Below, piece by piece: positions 46,006 to 56,209 of a stretch of DNA of 64,000 nt. This DNA is from Pseudomonas phenolilytica (lineage in GTDB: Bacteria > Pseudomonadota > Gammaproteobacteria > Pseudomonadales > Pseudomonadaceae): NCBI RefSeq assembly GCF_021432765.1, contig NZ_CP058908.1:2124001-2188000 (forward strand). The letters run 5' to 3'. The notes under the pieces were generated by a model. The model did no database searches and was not told the origin of the DNA. It saw only the letters and a list, made by a program, of their open reading frames with translations. Positions within the stretch are counted from its first letter, which is position 1, and each line of letters opens with the position of its first letter. Both the position numbers and the translations under genes were made by a program.

Positions 46006-46914
46006 ATGGCCTACCGGATACGCCCGTCACGCAATGCCGCCAAGGAGGTGCGCAAGGCCGCGCTGGATCGCATCGACAAGGCGATCCAGGCGCTCGGCGC
46101 CGCACCGGCGGAGCGCGCCGAGGGCATTCACCAGGCACGCAAGCGCTTCAAGGAGCTGCGCGCATTGTTGCGACTGGTGCGCGAGCCGCTGGGCCGGCGT
46201 TTCGGGACCGACAACCGGCGCCTGCGCGACATGGGCCGGCGGCTGGCCGAATCACGCGATGCCACGGCCATGCTGGAAAGCTGGGACGCGCTGGCCCGGC
46301 GCAACCGGCGGCTGTTCGGCAGCGAGGCGCTGCGCCAGGTGCGTGTGCGGTTGCAGCAGCGTGCCGCACCGGATGGCGAGGTACACGCCGGCGTCGACGA
46401 GGAGGTCGCGCAGGTGCTGGGCGAGCTGCGCGCGCTGACCGCGGACGCCAGACAATGGCAACTCGCGGGCAAGGGCTTCGCCCTGCTGGCCGACGGGCTG
46501 AAGCGGACCTATGCCGATGCCGTGCGAGACCTGGCGCGTGCCGAGAAAGCCGGCAGCGACGAACTGCTGCACGAGTGGCGCAAGCGCGTGAAGGATCACT
46601 GGTATCACTGCCAGTTGCTGTCGCCGTGCTGGCCGGAGGCGATGGAGCGGCGGTGCGAACAGCTCAAGCGGGTCGCCGACGCGCTGGGCGACGATCACGA
46701 TCTGGCGGTGATGCAGCAGCTGATGCAGCACGAACCCGAGCTGTTCGGCGAGGCGCAAACCCACGAGCAACTGCGGCGTTGCATCGAGCGTCGGCGTGCG
46801 CAGCTGCAGCAACTGGCGCGGCGCCTGGGGCATCGCCTGTTTGCCGAGAAGCCGAAAGCGCTGGTGACGCGCTTCGATGCCTACTGGCGCATCGCGCGCA
46901 GCGAGCAGGGCTGA
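46006..46914 (+). CDS. CHAD domain protein
   Basis: A 302-residue helical protein rich in conserved His/Arg/Lys: EGIHQARKRFKELRALLRLVR near residue 40, NRRLRDMGRRLAESRDATAML near residue 72, LLHEWRKRVKDHWYHCQLL near residue 190 and LKRVADALGDDHDLAVMQ near residue 220. These histidine-lined helices define the CHAD domain, which binds inorganic polyphosphate. AGGGGGA lies upstream of the ATG. It converges on rapA. Confidence 0.88.
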   Translation: MAYRIRPSRNAAKEVRKAALDRIDKAIQALGAAPAERAEGIHQARKRFKELRALLRLVREPLGRRFGTDNRRLRDMGRRLAESRDATAMLESWDALARRNRRLFGSEALRQVRVRLQQRAAPDGEVHAGVDEEVAQVLGELRALTADARQWQLAGKGFALLADGLKRTYADAVRDLARAEKAGSDELLHEWRKRVKDHWYHCQLLSPCWPEAMERRCEQLKRVADALGDDHDLAVMQQLMQHEPELFGEAQTHEQLRRCIERRRAQLQQLARRLGHRLFAEKPKALVTRFDAYWRIARSEQG

Positions 46915-46929
46915 ACGCCCGGAGCCTTC

Positions 46930-46952
46930 GGCGGGCGGCAGGCTAACCCGCC
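46930..46952. terminator. Possible terminator hairpin between the CHAD gene and rapA
   Basis: GGCGGG (46930-46935) and CCCGCC (46947-46952) can pair across the short gap between the converging genes; no T-tract is present, so the call is weak. Confidence 0.3.
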
Positions 46953-46961
46953 GCCCTCAGC

Positions 46962-49811
46962 TCAGCCGGCCACCAGGACCCGGATCGCCTCCAGGCGCAG
47001 CGCGGCTTTCTCCAGCGCGGCCAGGCCTTCTTCGCGCTGCTGGCGCAGCGCTTCGATCTCGCTGTCGCGCACGCTCGGGTTGACCGCCTGCAACGCGACC
47101 AGGCGGGCAAGCTCTTCGTCCAGTCCGGCCTTGAGCTTGCGCTGCGCCTCGGCGACGCGTTCGGTGTGGCGCGGCGCGACCTTGGCTTCGGCGGCAGCGA
47201 TCTGCGTGGCGAGCACGTCGCGCTGGGCCTGGACGAACTTGTTGGCGCTGTTGCGCGGCACGCTTTCCAGCTGATCGTTGAGCGTATCGAACGCCACCTT
47301 GGTCGCCAGATCGTTGCCGTTACCGTCGAGCAGGCAGCGCAGCGCCAGCGGCGGCAGGAAGCGGCTCAGCTGCAGCGCGCGCGGCGCCACCACTTCGCTG
47401 ACGAACAGCAGTTCGAGCAGGACGGTGCCGGGCTTGAGCGCCTTGTTCTTGATCAGCGCCACCGCGGTGTTGCCCATCGAACCGGACAGCACCAGATCCA
47501 TGCCGCCCTGCACCATGGGATGTTCCCAGGTCAGGAACTGCATGTCCTCGCGGGCCAGGGCCTGCTCGCGGTCGTAGGTGATGGTGACCGCCTCGTCGTC
47601 GCCGAGCGGGAAGCTGGCATCCAGCATCTTCTCGCTGGGGCGCAGCACCAGGGCGTTCTCGGAGTGGTCTTCGCTGTCGATGCCGAAGGCGTCGAACAGC
47701 TGCTCCATGTAGATCGGCAGGGCGAACTGGTCGTCCTGTTCCTCGATGGCTTCGACCAGCGCCTTGCCCTGTTCGCCGCCGCCGGAGTTGAGTTCCAGCA
47801 GGCGGTCACGACCGGTGTGCAGTTCGGCTTCGAGGCGCTCGCGCTCGGCGCGGGCCTCGTCGATCAGGCGCTGGAACGCCTCGTCGTCGCCTTCTTCCAG
47901 CTGTGTCAGCAGGCGCGGGCCGAACTGGTGCTGCAGGGCGTTGCCGGTCGGGCAGGTGGCCAGGAAGGCGTTCAGCGCCTCGTGATACCACTGGAACAGG
48001 CGCTGCTGCGGGCTGGTTTCCAGATAGGGAACGTGCAACTGGATGACGTGCTGCTGGCCGATACGGTCGAGACGGCCGATGCGCTGTTCGAGCAGATCCG
48101 GGTGCGCCGGCAGGTCGAACAGCACCAGATGATGGGCGAACTGGAAGTTGCGACCCTCCGAGCCGATCTCGGAGCAGATCAGCACCTGCGCGCCGAACTC
48201 CTCGTCGGCGAAGTAGGCCGCGGCGCGGTCGCGTTCGAGGATGCTCATGCCCTCGTGGAACACCGTGGCGGGAATGCCGGAGCGCACGCGCAGCGCGTCT
48301 TCCAGGTCCAGCGCGGTTTCGGCGTGGGCGCAGATCACCAGCACCTTGTACTTCTTCAGCATCTTCAGGGTGTCGATCAGCCATTCGACGCGCGGGTCGA
48401 ACTGCCACCAGCGCGTGCCGGCCTCGCCATCGTCCTGCTGGCTCTGGAAGGCCACCTCCGGGTACAGCTCGGCATGTTCACCCAGCGGCAGTTCCATATA
48501 TTCGGCCGGGCAGGGCAGCGGGTAGGGGTGCAGCTGGCGCTCCGGGAAGCCCTGCACGGCGGCGCGGGTATTGCGGAACAGCAGGCGGCCGGTGCCGTGA
48601 CGGTCGAGCAGCTCGCGGATCAGCCGGCTGCTGGCCTCGATGTCGCCATCGGTGGCGGCGGCGAGCAGAGCCTCACCTTCGGCGCCGAGGAAGGTGTGAA
48701 TGGTCTCGTGAGCTTCCTGCGACAGGCGACCGTCATCGAGCAGTTCCTGTACGGCCTGGGCGACCGGCTGGTAGCTGCTGCTTTCGGCGCGGAAGGCCTC
48801 CAAGTCATGGAAACGGTTGGGGTCGAGCAGGCGCAGGCGCGCGAAGTGGCTGTCCTGACCGAGCTGTTCGGGGGTCGCGGTGAGCAGCAGCACGCCGGGG
48901 ATCACCTCGGCCAGCTGTTCGACCAGCTGGTACTCGGCGCTGGCACCGTCCGGATGCCAGACCAGGTGATGCGCCTCGTCGACCACCAGCAGGTCCCAGC
49001 CGGCGGCGAAGGCGGCATCCTGGGCGCGTTCGTCGTCCTTCAGCCATTCCAGCGAGACCAGCGCGAGCTGGGCGTCCTCGAACGGGTTGCTGGCGTCGCT
49101 CTCGATGAAGCGCTCGTCGTCGAACAGCGCGACCTCCAGGTTGAAGCGCCGGCGCATCTCCACCAGCCACTGGTGCTGAAGGTTCTCCGGCACCAGGATC
49201 AGCACGCGGCTGGCGCGACCGGAGAGCAGCTGGCGATGGATGATCAGGCCGGCCTCGATGGTCTTGCCCAGGCCCACTTCATCCGCCAACAGCACGCGCG
49301 GGGCAATGCGGTCGGCGACTTCCTTGGCGATGTGCAGCTGGTGCGCGATGGGTTGCGCACGCACGCCGCCCAGGCCCCACAGCGACGACTGCAGCTGGGT
49401 GCTTTGATGCTGCAGAGTGTGATAGCGCAGGCTGAACCAGGCCAGCGGATCGATCTGGCCGGCGAACAGGCGGTCGCTGGCCAGGCGGAACTGGATGAAA
49501 TTCGACAGCTGGGTTTCCGGCAGGGTGCGGGCTTCGTTCTGTGCGGTGAAGCCGTGATAGACCAGCAGGCCGTCGACGTCGTCGACCTCACGCACGGTCA
49601 TCTTCCAGCCTTCGAAATGGGTAATCTCGTCGCCCGGGGCGAAGCGCACGCGCGTCAGCGGTGCGCTGCGCGTGGCGTACTGGCGGGTTTCGCCGGTGGC
49701 GGGATAGAGCACGGTGAGCATTCGCCCGTCGTGGGTCAGGATGGTTCCCAGCCCGAGCTCGGCTTCGCTGTCGCTGATCCAGCGTTGCCCCGGTAGATAC
49801 TGCTGCGCCAT
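46962..49811 (-). CDS. rapA: RNA polymerase-associated ATPase RapA
   Basis: A 949-residue Swi2/Snf2 ATPase from ATG 49811 ([22 protein letters not shown]). Order: N-terminal Tudor-like domains; Walker [17 protein letters not shown] near residue 170; DEAH box [12 protein letters not shown] near residue 275; helicase C block [43 protein letters not shown] near residue 555. Length equals the family standard. RapA recycles RNA polymerase. A long frame on the opposite strand is an artefact of GC-rich codon use. Confidence 0.97.
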   Translation of the reverse strand: MAQQYLPGQRWISDSEAELGLGTILTHDGRMLTVLYPATGETRQYATRSAPLTRVRFAPGDEITHFEGWKMTVREVDDVDGLLVYHGFTAQNEARTLPETQLSNFIQFRLASDRLFAGQIDPLAWFSLRYHTLQHQSTQLQSSLWGLGGVRAQPIAHQLHIAKEVADRIAPRVLLADEVGLGKTIEAGLIIHRQLLSGRASRVLILVPENLQHQWLVEMRRRFNLEVALFDDERFIESDASNPFEDAQLALVSLEWLKDDERAQDAAFAAGWDLLVVDEAHHLVWHPDGASAEYQLVEQLAEVIPGVLLLTATPEQLGQDSHFARLRLLDPNRFHDLEAFRAESSSYQPVAQAVQELLDDGRLSQEAHETIHTFLGAEGEALLAAATDGDIEASSRLIRELLDRHGTGRLLFRNTRAAVQGFPERQLHPYPLPCPAEYMELPLGEHAELYPEVAFQSQQDDGEAGTRWWQFDPRVEWLIDTLKMLKKYKVLVICAHAETALDLEDALRVRSGIPATVFHEGMSILERDRAAAYFADEEFGAQVLICSEIGSEGRNFQFAHHLVLFDLPAHPDLLEQRIGRLDRIGQQHVIQLHVPYLETSPQQRLFQWYHEALNAFLATCPTGNALQHQFGPRLLTQLEEGDDEAFQRLIDEARAERERLEAELHTGRDRLLELNSGGGEQGKALVEAIEEQDDQFALPIYMEQLFDAFGIDSEDHSENALVLRPSEKMLDASFPLGDDEAVTITYDREQALAREDMQFLTWEHPMVQGGMDLVLSGSMGNTAVALIKNKALKPGTVLLELLFVSEVVAPRALQLSRFLPPLALRCLLDGNGNDLATKVAFDTLNDQLESVPRNSANKFVQAQRDVLATQIAAAEAKVAPRHTERVAEAQRKLKAGLDEELARLVALQAVNPSVRDSEIEALRQQREEGLAALEKAALRLEAIRVLVAG

Positions 49812-49959
49812 GCTGCCTCCGCTGTGAAAAAAGCCGGTTATGGTAACGGAACGCCGCGTCGAGAGCGACGACGACCGACGGCCTTCGAGCACAGGAAGTG
49901 TAGCGGCCCTGCTACAGTGACAAACAACGATCCACCTCGATGCGCAACAGGGCTCACGC

Positions 49960-50259
49960 ATGCTGCCACCCATTCCCTCAGGCGTCTTTCCGGTCAGTGC
50001 GCAGCAGGACGCGGTCAAACCGCGGCCGGATATCCAGCCCGTTGCGCCGGTGGAACCGGCCGCCGGGGAGAGTGCCATCGCCCTGGACCGCCGCCACCCG
50101 CAGGAAACCGAGCAGATGCTGCGCGATGAGCAGCGTCGACGGCAGCGGCGCGGATCGACGCCGGGCGAGCAGGCTCCTGACGTCCCGAACGAGGGCGACG
50201 CCCGCGATGATGCAGACGAGCGCCCGCGCCAGGGCCGGTGGGTGGATGTCGAAGTCTGA
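49960..50259 (+). CDS. Conserved hypothetical protein
   Basis: A 99-residue hydrophilic protein ([20 protein letters not shown]...). The first 50 residues are Pro/Val-rich; the rest is highly charged ([22 protein letters not shown], then acidic and basic runs) and probably disordered. A gene of similar nature lies between rapA and the alkB homologue in other pseudomonads. Function unknown; I see no motif beyond composition. Confidence 0.6.
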   Translation: MLPPIPSGVFPVSAQQDAVKPRPDIQPVAPVEPAAGESAIALDRRHPQETEQMLRDEQRRRQRRGSTPGEQAPDVPNEGDARDDADERPRQGRWVDVEV

Positions 50260-50298
50260 GCCGCGCCACGTGCCGTGGCGGTGGTCGGGTGATCGTGC

Positions 50299-50895
50299 AT
50301 GACCGACCCGCTGTCCTTGCCCGATACCGATCTGCGCTATCTGCCGCAGTGGCTCGCGGCGCCGCTGGCGGATGCCTGGCTGGCCGAGCTGATCGAGCAA
50401 ACCCCGTGGCAACAGCCGCAGATCAGCCTTTACGGCCGCCGTGTGGCGATCCCGCGGCAAGTGGCCTGGTACGGTGATGCGCAGGCGAGCTATCGCTATT
50501 CCGGCCTGCAGCACGAGCCGCTTCCCTGGACGCGCTTGCTCGCGGCGATACGCGAGCGCTTGCAGGACGAGCTCGGACAACCATTCAACGGCGTGTTGCT
50601 CAATTACTATCGCGATGGCCAGGACGCGATGGGCTGGCACAGCGATGACGAACCGGAGCTGGGCGACGAGCCGCTGCTGGCGTCATTGAGCCTGGGCGCG
50701 ACCCGACGCTTCGATCTGCGGCGCAAGGGCAGTCAGCGTATCGAGCATTCCATCGCCCTCGAACATGGCTCGCTACTGGTCATGGGCGGGGCGACCCAGC
50801 ATCATTGGCAGCACCAGATCGCCCGCACCCGCAAGGTCCGGACGCCGCGGCTTAACCTGACCTTTCGCCTGATCCATCCACGGACCCGAGCATGA
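50299..50895 (+). CDS. alkB: AlkB-family 2-oxoglutarate/Fe(II) dioxygenase
   Basis: A 198-residue protein. The iron ligands are in [11 protein letters not shown] (HxD, about residues 114-116) and in [12 protein letters not shown] near residue 160; the 2-oxoglutarate Arg residues lie in [17 protein letters not shown] near the C-terminus. [23 protein letters not shown] is the classic AlkB N-loop. It resembles the ALKBH2/3-type branch that removes alkyl lesions from DNA or RNA. A 55-residue gene overlaps its stop by 4 bp. Confidence 0.92.
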   Translation: MTDPLSLPDTDLRYLPQWLAAPLADAWLAELIEQTPWQQPQISLYGRRVAIPRQVAWYGDAQASYRYSGLQHEPLPWTRLLAAIRERLQDELGQPFNGVLLNYYRDGQDAMGWHSDDEPELGDEPLLASLSLGATRRFDLRRKGSQRIEHSIALEHGSLLVMGGATQHHWQHQIARTRKVRTPRLNLTFRLIHPRTRA

Positions 50896-51059
50896 GCAGT
50901 GACGACGACAAGCTGATCGATTTCAGCGCTGAGCGCGACAAGCGCATTCATGAGCAGAACGACAAGCGCCTCGCGCAGATGCGCAAAGCCTTCGAGCAGG
51001 TGCTGCCGCTGGGGCAGGACAAGAAGAGTCGCAGCAAGAAGAAGCCGAAGAAACGCTGA
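50892..51059 (+). CDS. Small basic protein downstream of alkB
   Basis: A 55-residue peptide ([20 protein letters not shown]...) coupled to alkB by an ATGA overlap. It is acidic at the start, helical in the middle (EQNDKRLAQMRKAFEQVL) and ends with a Lys/Arg tail KKSRSKKKPKKR that could bind nucleic acid. Too short for many gene finders; unknown function. Confidence 0.65.
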   Translation: MSSDDDKLIDFSAERDKRIHEQNDKRLAQMRKAFEQVLPLGQDKKSRSKKKPKKR

Positions 51060-51246
51060 TTTCGCCGATGCACGAGCGTCTGGCGAGCACGGCTGCGACG
51101 GCCGGCTGGGCGCTCCGATCCTCTCCCGTTAGCCCCGCATTCACGCCGCGATACCCGGCCAACGCGCCGATTTCGTCTCGAAATACCCCTCCTTTCTTGA
51201 TCCAGATCAGTCGCCGGGCACGCTTTTCGTCGGCCATCTGCGGCTA

Positions 51247-51260
51247 TTGACATCGATCAA
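51247..51260. promoter_or_regulatory. ANR/FNR-like box upstream of ccoM
   Basis: TTGACATCGATCAA matches the FNR/ANR consensus TTGAT-N4-ATCAA at nine of ten defined positions. It is 70 bp upstream of the ccoM ATG, a workable distance for a class II or I activator site, and fits oxygen-limited expression of a cbb3-oxidase subunit. Confidence 0.7.
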
Positions 51261-51329
51261 TTTTGTGCGCCGAAGAGCGCATTAACGTGCGCCCATCGGA
51301 CAGCAAAACAGCTTCGGAGGGAAGGTCTC

Positions 51330-51446
51330 ATGTTCGTCGATAATGTGGTGCTCGCAGGGGTGGTCACGGTCGGCCTGATGGTCGCCTTCCTCGGTGGATT
51401 CGCATATTTCATCTGGCGGGACGCGCAAAAGAAAAAGCGCAGCTGA
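51330..51446 (+). CDS. ccoM: cbb3-type cytochrome oxidase small subunit CcoM-like
   Basis: A 38-residue single-span membrane peptide, MFVDNVVLAGVVTVGLMVAF followed by LGGFAYFIWRDAQKKKRS. The ribosome site GGAGGGAAGG lies just upstream and a strong terminator follows, making a monocistronic gene. To my knowledge this is nearly the sequence of CcoM, the small accessory subunit seen in the P. stutzeri cbb3 oxidase structure. It is encoded away from the ccoNOQP genes, as known for that subunit. The ANR-like box upstream fits microaerobic induction. Confidence 0.85.
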   Translation: MFVDNVVLAGVVTVGLMVAFLGGFAYFIWRDAQKKKRS

Positions 51447-51480
51447 TCCCGCTCGATATAAAGAGCACGCAAGGCATTTG

Positions 51481-51505
51481 GGCGACCCTAGGTCGCCTTT
51501 TTTTT
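51481..51505 (+). terminator. Terminator of ccoM
   Basis: GGCGACC (51481-51487) and GGTCGCC (51491-51497) with a CTA loop, followed by eight T residues; 35 bp after the ccoM stop. Confidence 0.92.
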
Positions 51506-51590
51506 GCTCTTGATTTATGCGACGGCCGAGGTTGGGGAGGCCTCGGTCAGGCAGCCGCCCGCGCAACGGCACGGAGCGGCAGGGAGGGGG

Positions 51591-52061
51591 TCAGCCAATG
51601 CTGATCGGCGGCAGCTCCTTCAGCTCCACGGTTTCGTGCTTGCGTGGAGCCAGCACTTCGGCCTCGCCATCGACGACTTGCTCGTCGTTCTGGTTGAACA
51701 CCTGCGTGGCGATGCGCACGCGGTTCTTCGGCAGCTTTTCCAGAATTTCCAGGCGCACGGTGAGGGTGTCGCCGATCTTCACCGGGCGGGTGAACTTCAT
51801 GGTCTGGCCGAGATAGATCGTGCCCGGCCCCGGCATGGTGCAGGCCACGGCAGCGCTTATCAGCGCACCGCTGAACATGCCGTGCGCGATGCGCTCGCGA
51901 AACAGCGTGCCAGCGGCGAACTCGGCGTCCAGATGCACCGGATTGCGATCGCCGGACATGGCCGCAAACAGCTGGATGTCGCGTTCGCCGACGGTTTTCT
52001 CGAAGCTCGCGGTCTGACCTACTTCCAGCGCGGAGTAGGGCGTGCTGCTGATGGTATTCAT
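51591..52061 (-). CDS. phaJ: (R)-specific enoyl-CoA hydratase PhaJ (MaoC family)
   Basis: A 156-residue hot-dog-fold protein from ATG 52061 (MNTISSTPYSALEVGQTASFEK). The hydratase-2 motif is LFAAMSGDRNPVHLDAEFA with catalytic Asp38 and His43, followed by RIAHGMFSGALISA. PhaJ diverts beta-oxidation intermediates to (R)-3-hydroxyacyl-CoA for polyhydroxyalkanoate synthesis. It is divergent from the two fadD genes, as in P. aeruginosa, so fatty-acid activation and PHA supply are neighbours. Confidence 0.9.
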   Translation of the reverse strand: MNTISSTPYSALEVGQTASFEKTVGERDIQLFAAMSGDRNPVHLDAEFAAGTLFRERIAHGMFSGALISAAVACTMPGPGTIYLGQTMKFTRPVKIGDTLTVRLEILEKLPKNRVRIATQVFNQNDEQVVDGEAEVLAPRKHETVELKELPPISIG

Positions 52062-52330
52062 GCTCGGTATCTGTCCTTGGTCGCAGAGAGGGGGAAGCGG
52101 CGTGCCTGCTCGGAAGAGCGCGCGCACCGGTCGGGCTGAAAAAGGTGCGCTGCATTCTAGTGGTTGACGCGAAGCTTGTCCCGACGTCCGGGGCGCTTGG
52201 TCGGAGATGGAAGATTCACAGCGGTGATGGGGGCTGGTGCGCGCTTGCACCTTGGTGATGAGCTGCTAAGTTCGGCTCAGCCCGGATACCCGCACGGGCC
52301 AGACACTCTCAGGTCAAGAGGCTAATAACA

Positions 52331-54019
52331 ATGCAACCTGAATTCTGGAATGACAAACGTCCCGCCGGCGTGCCGAACGATATCGATATGTCCGCCTACC
52401 GCTCCGTGGTCGAGGTGTTCGAGCGTGCCTGCAAGGCGCACGCGGATCGTCCGGCCTTCACCAACATGGGCGTCACCCTGACCTACAGCGATCTCGAACG
52501 CCACTCCGCGGCTTTTGCGGCCTGGCTGCAGAACCACACCGACCTGCAGCCGGGCGAGCGCATCGCCGTGCAGATGCCCAACCTGCTGCAGTATCCGATC
52601 GCTGTGTTCGGCGCGCTGCGTGCCGGGCTGGTGGTGGTTAACACCAATCCGCTGTACACCGTGCGGGAGATGCGCCATCAGTTCCAGGATTCCGGCGTGC
52701 GTGCGCTGGTGTATCTGAATACCTTCGGCCGGCAGGTGCAGGACGTGCTGGCCGACACCCGCATCGACTACCTGATCGAGGCGAAGATCGGTGACCTGCT
52801 GCCCGGCCTGAAGGGCGCGCTGGTCAACGCCGCGGTCCGGCATGTGAAGAAGATGGTGCCGGCCTACAGCCTGCCACAGGCGGTCTCGTTCAAGACGGTA
52901 CTGCGCGAGGGCGCACGCCACAGCCTGCGGCCAGTGCCGCTGAGCCAGACGCACCTTGCGGTGTTGCAGTACACCGGCGGCACGACCGGCGTGGCCAAGG
53001 GGGCGATGCTCAGTCACGGCAATCTGGTGGCGAACATGCAGCAGGTACGGGCCAACATGCAGCAATTGGATGACAAGGGCCACCCGGTCATTCGCGAGGG
53101 GCAGGAGGTGATGATCGCGCCGTTGCCGCTCTATCACATCTACGCCTTCACCGTGAATTGCATGTGCATGATGGTGACTGGCAACCACAACGTACTGATC
53201 ACCAACCCGCGCGACATCAACGGCTTCGTCAAAGAGCTGCAGCGCTGGCGTTTCTCCGGTTTCCTCGGCCTGAATACGTTGTTTGTCGCGCTGATGTCCC
53301 ATCCGGACTTTCGCCGGATCGACTTTTCCGCACTCAAGGGCACCAATTCCGGCGGCACGGCACTGGTTTCGGCGGTGGCCGAGCGCTGGCAACAGCTGAC
53401 CGGCTGCACCGTGGTCGAAGGCTACGGCCTCACGGAAACCTCGCCGGTAGTCTGCGCCAACCCGCACGGCGAGCGTTCGCGGCTGGGAACGGTAGGGCTG
53501 CCGGTACCGGGCACCGTGCTCAAGGTGATCGACGACGACGGCCGTGAGCTGCCACTCGGTGCGCGTGGCGAGCTGTGTGTGAAGGGACCGCAGGTGATGC
53601 AGGGTTACTGGCAGCGCCCGGAGGCGACCGCCGAGGTGCTCGACGAGGCGGGCTGGCTGCGCACCGGCGATATCGCCGTCATCGACGAGGACGGCTTCGT
53701 GCGGATCGTCGACCGCAAGAAGGACCTGATCATCGTCTCGGGCTTCAACGTCTATCCCAACGAGATCGAGGAAGTGGTGATGGCGCACCCCAAGGTCGCC
53801 AGCTGCGCCGCTATCGGCGTGCCCGACGAGAAATCCGGCGAGGCGGTCAAGCTGTTCATCGTGCCGCGCGAGCCAGGGCTGACCGTCGAGGAGCTGCAGC
53901 GCTACTGCCGGGAGAATTTCACCGGCTACAAGCTGCCGCGCCACTACGTCCTGCGCGACTCGCTGCCGATGACCCCGGTGGGCAAGATCCTGCGTCGCGA
54001 GTTGCGCGACATCGCCTGA
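52331..54019 (+). CDS. fadD2: Long-chain fatty-acid CoA ligase FadD2
   Basis: A 562-residue acyl-CoA synthetase. The AMP signature YTGGTTGVAKGAMLSHGN near residue 214, the VEGYGLTETSPVVC motif near residue 363 and the C-terminal GWLRTGDIAVIDEDGFVRIVDRKKDLIIVSGFNVYPNEIEEV are intact, as is the final Lys in GKILRRELRD. It activates fatty acids for beta-oxidation. It is about 230 bp upstream of a close paralogue, the arrangement of fadD2-fadD1 in P. aeruginosa. Confidence 0.94.
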   Translation: MQPEFWNDKRPAGVPNDIDMSAYRSVVEVFERACKAHADRPAFTNMGVTLTYSDLERHSAAFAAWLQNHTDLQPGERIAVQMPNLLQYPIAVFGALRAGLVVVNTNPLYTVREMRHQFQDSGVRALVYLNTFGRQVQDVLADTRIDYLIEAKIGDLLPGLKGALVNAAVRHVKKMVPAYSLPQAVSFKTVLREGARHSLRPVPLSQTHLAVLQYTGGTTGVAKGAMLSHGNLVANMQQVRANMQQLDDKGHPVIREGQEVMIAPLPLYHIYAFTVNCMCMMVTGNHNVLITNPRDINGFVKELQRWRFSGFLGLNTLFVALMSHPDFRRIDFSALKGTNSGGTALVSAVAERWQQLTGCTVVEGYGLTETSPVVCANPHGERSRLGTVGLPVPGTVLKVIDDDGRELPLGARGELCVKGPQVMQGYWQRPEATAEVLDEAGWLRTGDIAVIDEDGFVRIVDRKKDLIIVSGFNVYPNEIEEVVMAHPKVASCAAIGVPDEKSGEAVKLFIVPREPGLTVEELQRYCRENFTGYKLPRHYVLRDSLPMTPVGKILRRELRDIA

Positions 54020-54245
54020 AACCGCCTGTCAGGCGCTTTGGCGCGGCCTATCTGGCGAGTGACCGAATCGTTATATTCGGTCACTTTGTGCCTTGGTTGT
54101 ACATAAATGGCTCTATTCGCTCAGTTTCAAAGCTGCTAACCTCGGCCGACTTCTTGCCGCTATCCACGGCACAAAAGTTTACAAAACACAACAAAACAGC
54201 TGCCATTGTGTGCAGTGAAGAAGGCTGTCGCTTAGGAGTAGGGTC

Positions 54246-55937
54246 ATGACCGAAAACTTCTGGAAGGATAAATATCCTGTTGGGGTTGCCAGCGAGATCA
54301 ATCCCGATGAGTACCAGAATATCCAGACAGTGCTGAAACTGTCCTGCGAGCGCTTCGCGGACAAGCCGGCTTTCAGCAGTCTCGGCAAGACGCTGACCTA
54401 CGGCGACCTCTATCGACTCTCCGGCGATTTCGCCGCCTATCTTCAACATCACACCGATCTGCAACCAGGCGATCGCATCGCCGTGCAGCTGCCCAATCTG
54501 CTCCAGTACCCGATCGTGGTGTTCGGCGCCATGCGTGCCGGGCTGATCGTAGTCAACACCAACCCGCTGTACACCGCGCGGGAGATGGAACACCAGTTCA
54601 ACGATGCTGGCGCCAAGGCGCTGGTGTGCCTGGCCAACATGGCACACCTGGCCGAGGCGGTGCTGCCCAAGACTGGGATCAAGCATGTGGTGATCACCGA
54701 GGTGGGCGACATGCTCGCGCCGCTCAAGCGTCTGCTGGTCAACACCGTGGTCAAGCACGTCAAGAAAATGGTACCGGCCTACCGTCTGCCTTCGGCGGTG
54801 CGTCTGAACGATGCTCTGGCCCAGGGCCGCGGCCGGACGGTGCGTGACGCCAGTCCGAACGGCCAGGATGTCGCCGTGCTGCAGTACACCGGCGGCACCA
54901 CCGGCGTCGCCAAGGGCGCGATGCTGACGCACCGCAACATCGTCGCCAACATGCTGCAGTGCAAGGCGCTGATGGGCTCGAACCTCGAGGAAGGTCGTGA
55001 AGTGCTGATCGCGCCGCTGCCGCTCTATCACATCTATGCGTTCACCTTTCATTGCATGACGATGATGCTCAGCGGCAACCACAACATCCTCATCAGCAAC
55101 CCGCGCGACCTGCCGGCGATGATGAAGGACCTGGCCCGCTATCGCTTCAGCGGCTTCGTCGGTCTCAACACGCTGTTCGTCGCGCTGTGCAACAGCGAGG
55201 ACTTCCGCAAGCTGGACTTCTCCGCGCTCAAGGTCACGCTGTCGGGCGGCATGGCGCTGCAGCTGGCCACGGCAGAACGCTGGAAGCAGGTCACTGGCTG
55301 CGCGATCTGCGAAGGCTACGGCCTGACCGAAACCAGCCCGGTGGCCTCGGTCAACCCGATCACGCATATCCAGCTCGGCACCATCGGCATCCCGGTGCCT
55401 TCGACACGTTTCAAGGTCATCAACGATGACGGCCAGGAGCTGCCGCAGGGCGAGATCGGCGAGCTGTGCATCAAGGGGCCGCAGGTGATGAAGGGCTACT
55501 GGCAACGGCCGGAAGCCACCGCCGAGGTGATGGATGCCGAAGGCTTCTTCAAGACCGGCGATATCGGCGTGATCCAGGCTGACGGCTACATCCGCATCGT
55601 CGACCGCAAGAAGGACATGATTCTGGTCTCCGGCTTCAACGTCTACCCGAACGAGCTGGAAGACGTGCTGGCAACGCTGCCGGGCGTCCTGCAGTGTGCC
55701 GCCATCGGCGTACCGGACGAGAAATCCGGCGAAGCGATCAAGCTGTTCGTGGTGGTCAAGCCGGGCGAGAGCCTGACTCGCGAGCAGGTCATGCAGCACA
55801 TGCACGATAACCTGACCGGCTACAAGCGCCCGCGCTACGTCGAGTTCCGCGACAGCCTGCCGACCACCAACGTCGGCAAGATCCTGCGTCGGGAGTTGCG
55901 TGATCAGGAATTGAAGAAGCTCGCCGAAGCGAGCTGA
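54246..55937 (+). CDS. fadD1: Long-chain fatty-acid CoA ligase FadD1
   Basis: A 563-residue paralogue of the preceding gene, sharing YTGGTTGVAKGAMLTHRN, CEGYGLTETSPVASV and IRIVDRKKDMILVSGFNVYPNELED. It starts MTENFWKDKYPVGVASEI, with TTAGGAG upstream. The 226-bp gap before it is AT-rich (runs of ACAAAA around 54175-54210) and probably holds its own promoter, so the two ligases can be expressed separately. A strong terminator follows. Confidence 0.95.
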   Translation: MTENFWKDKYPVGVASEINPDEYQNIQTVLKLSCERFADKPAFSSLGKTLTYGDLYRLSGDFAAYLQHHTDLQPGDRIAVQLPNLLQYPIVVFGAMRAGLIVVNTNPLYTAREMEHQFNDAGAKALVCLANMAHLAEAVLPKTGIKHVVITEVGDMLAPLKRLLVNTVVKHVKKMVPAYRLPSAVRLNDALAQGRGRTVRDASPNGQDVAVLQYTGGTTGVAKGAMLTHRNIVANMLQCKALMGSNLEEGREVLIAPLPLYHIYAFTFHCMTMMLSGNHNILISNPRDLPAMMKDLARYRFSGFVGLNTLFVALCNSEDFRKLDFSALKVTLSGGMALQLATAERWKQVTGCAICEGYGLTETSPVASVNPITHIQLGTIGIPVPSTRFKVINDDGQELPQGEIGELCIKGPQVMKGYWQRPEATAEVMDAEGFFKTGDIGVIQADGYIRIVDRKKDMILVSGFNVYPNELEDVLATLPGVLQCAAIGVPDEKSGEAIKLFVVVKPGESLTREQVMQHMHDNLTGYKRPRYVEFRDSLPTTNVGKILRRELRDQELKKLAEAS

Positions 55938-55954
55938 TCGAGCCGCACGATAAG

Positions 55955-55992
55955 AAGCCCCGCCAGCTGCACGCTGCGCGGGGCTTTTTTTT
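55955..55992 (+). terminator. Terminator of fadD1
   Basis: GCCCCGC (around 55957-55963) pairs with GCGGGGC (55978-55984) and is followed by eight T residues. Confidence 0.88.
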
Positions 55993-56209
55993 GGGGCGGC
56001 GGAGGTGGTGATCGCCAGCGACGCTGGAAGCACCGTGCGAGGCACGCCCAACGAGCGCTGACGTGCGTTTTCTGAGAGACCCTTCACGCTGAAAGGTTTT
56101 TTTCGTCGCAGGGGTAAAGTAACCCGAGGATTAAGCCGACAAGCTCTTGCAATACCTAAGTGCCGTCACCTTTTGGTCGGTGGTCGCTAGTACTTTAGAG
56201 ATGGATGCC

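Noticed and set aside
47166..49796. 876-codon open frame on the plus strand
   Set aside because: It lies entirely antisense to rapA, whose motifs and length are unmistakable; low-complexity His/Gln/Leu-rich translation is typical of a shadow in GC-rich DNA.
54081..56087. 668-codon open frame on the minus strand
   Set aside because: Antisense to fadD1; no ribosome site or family pattern.
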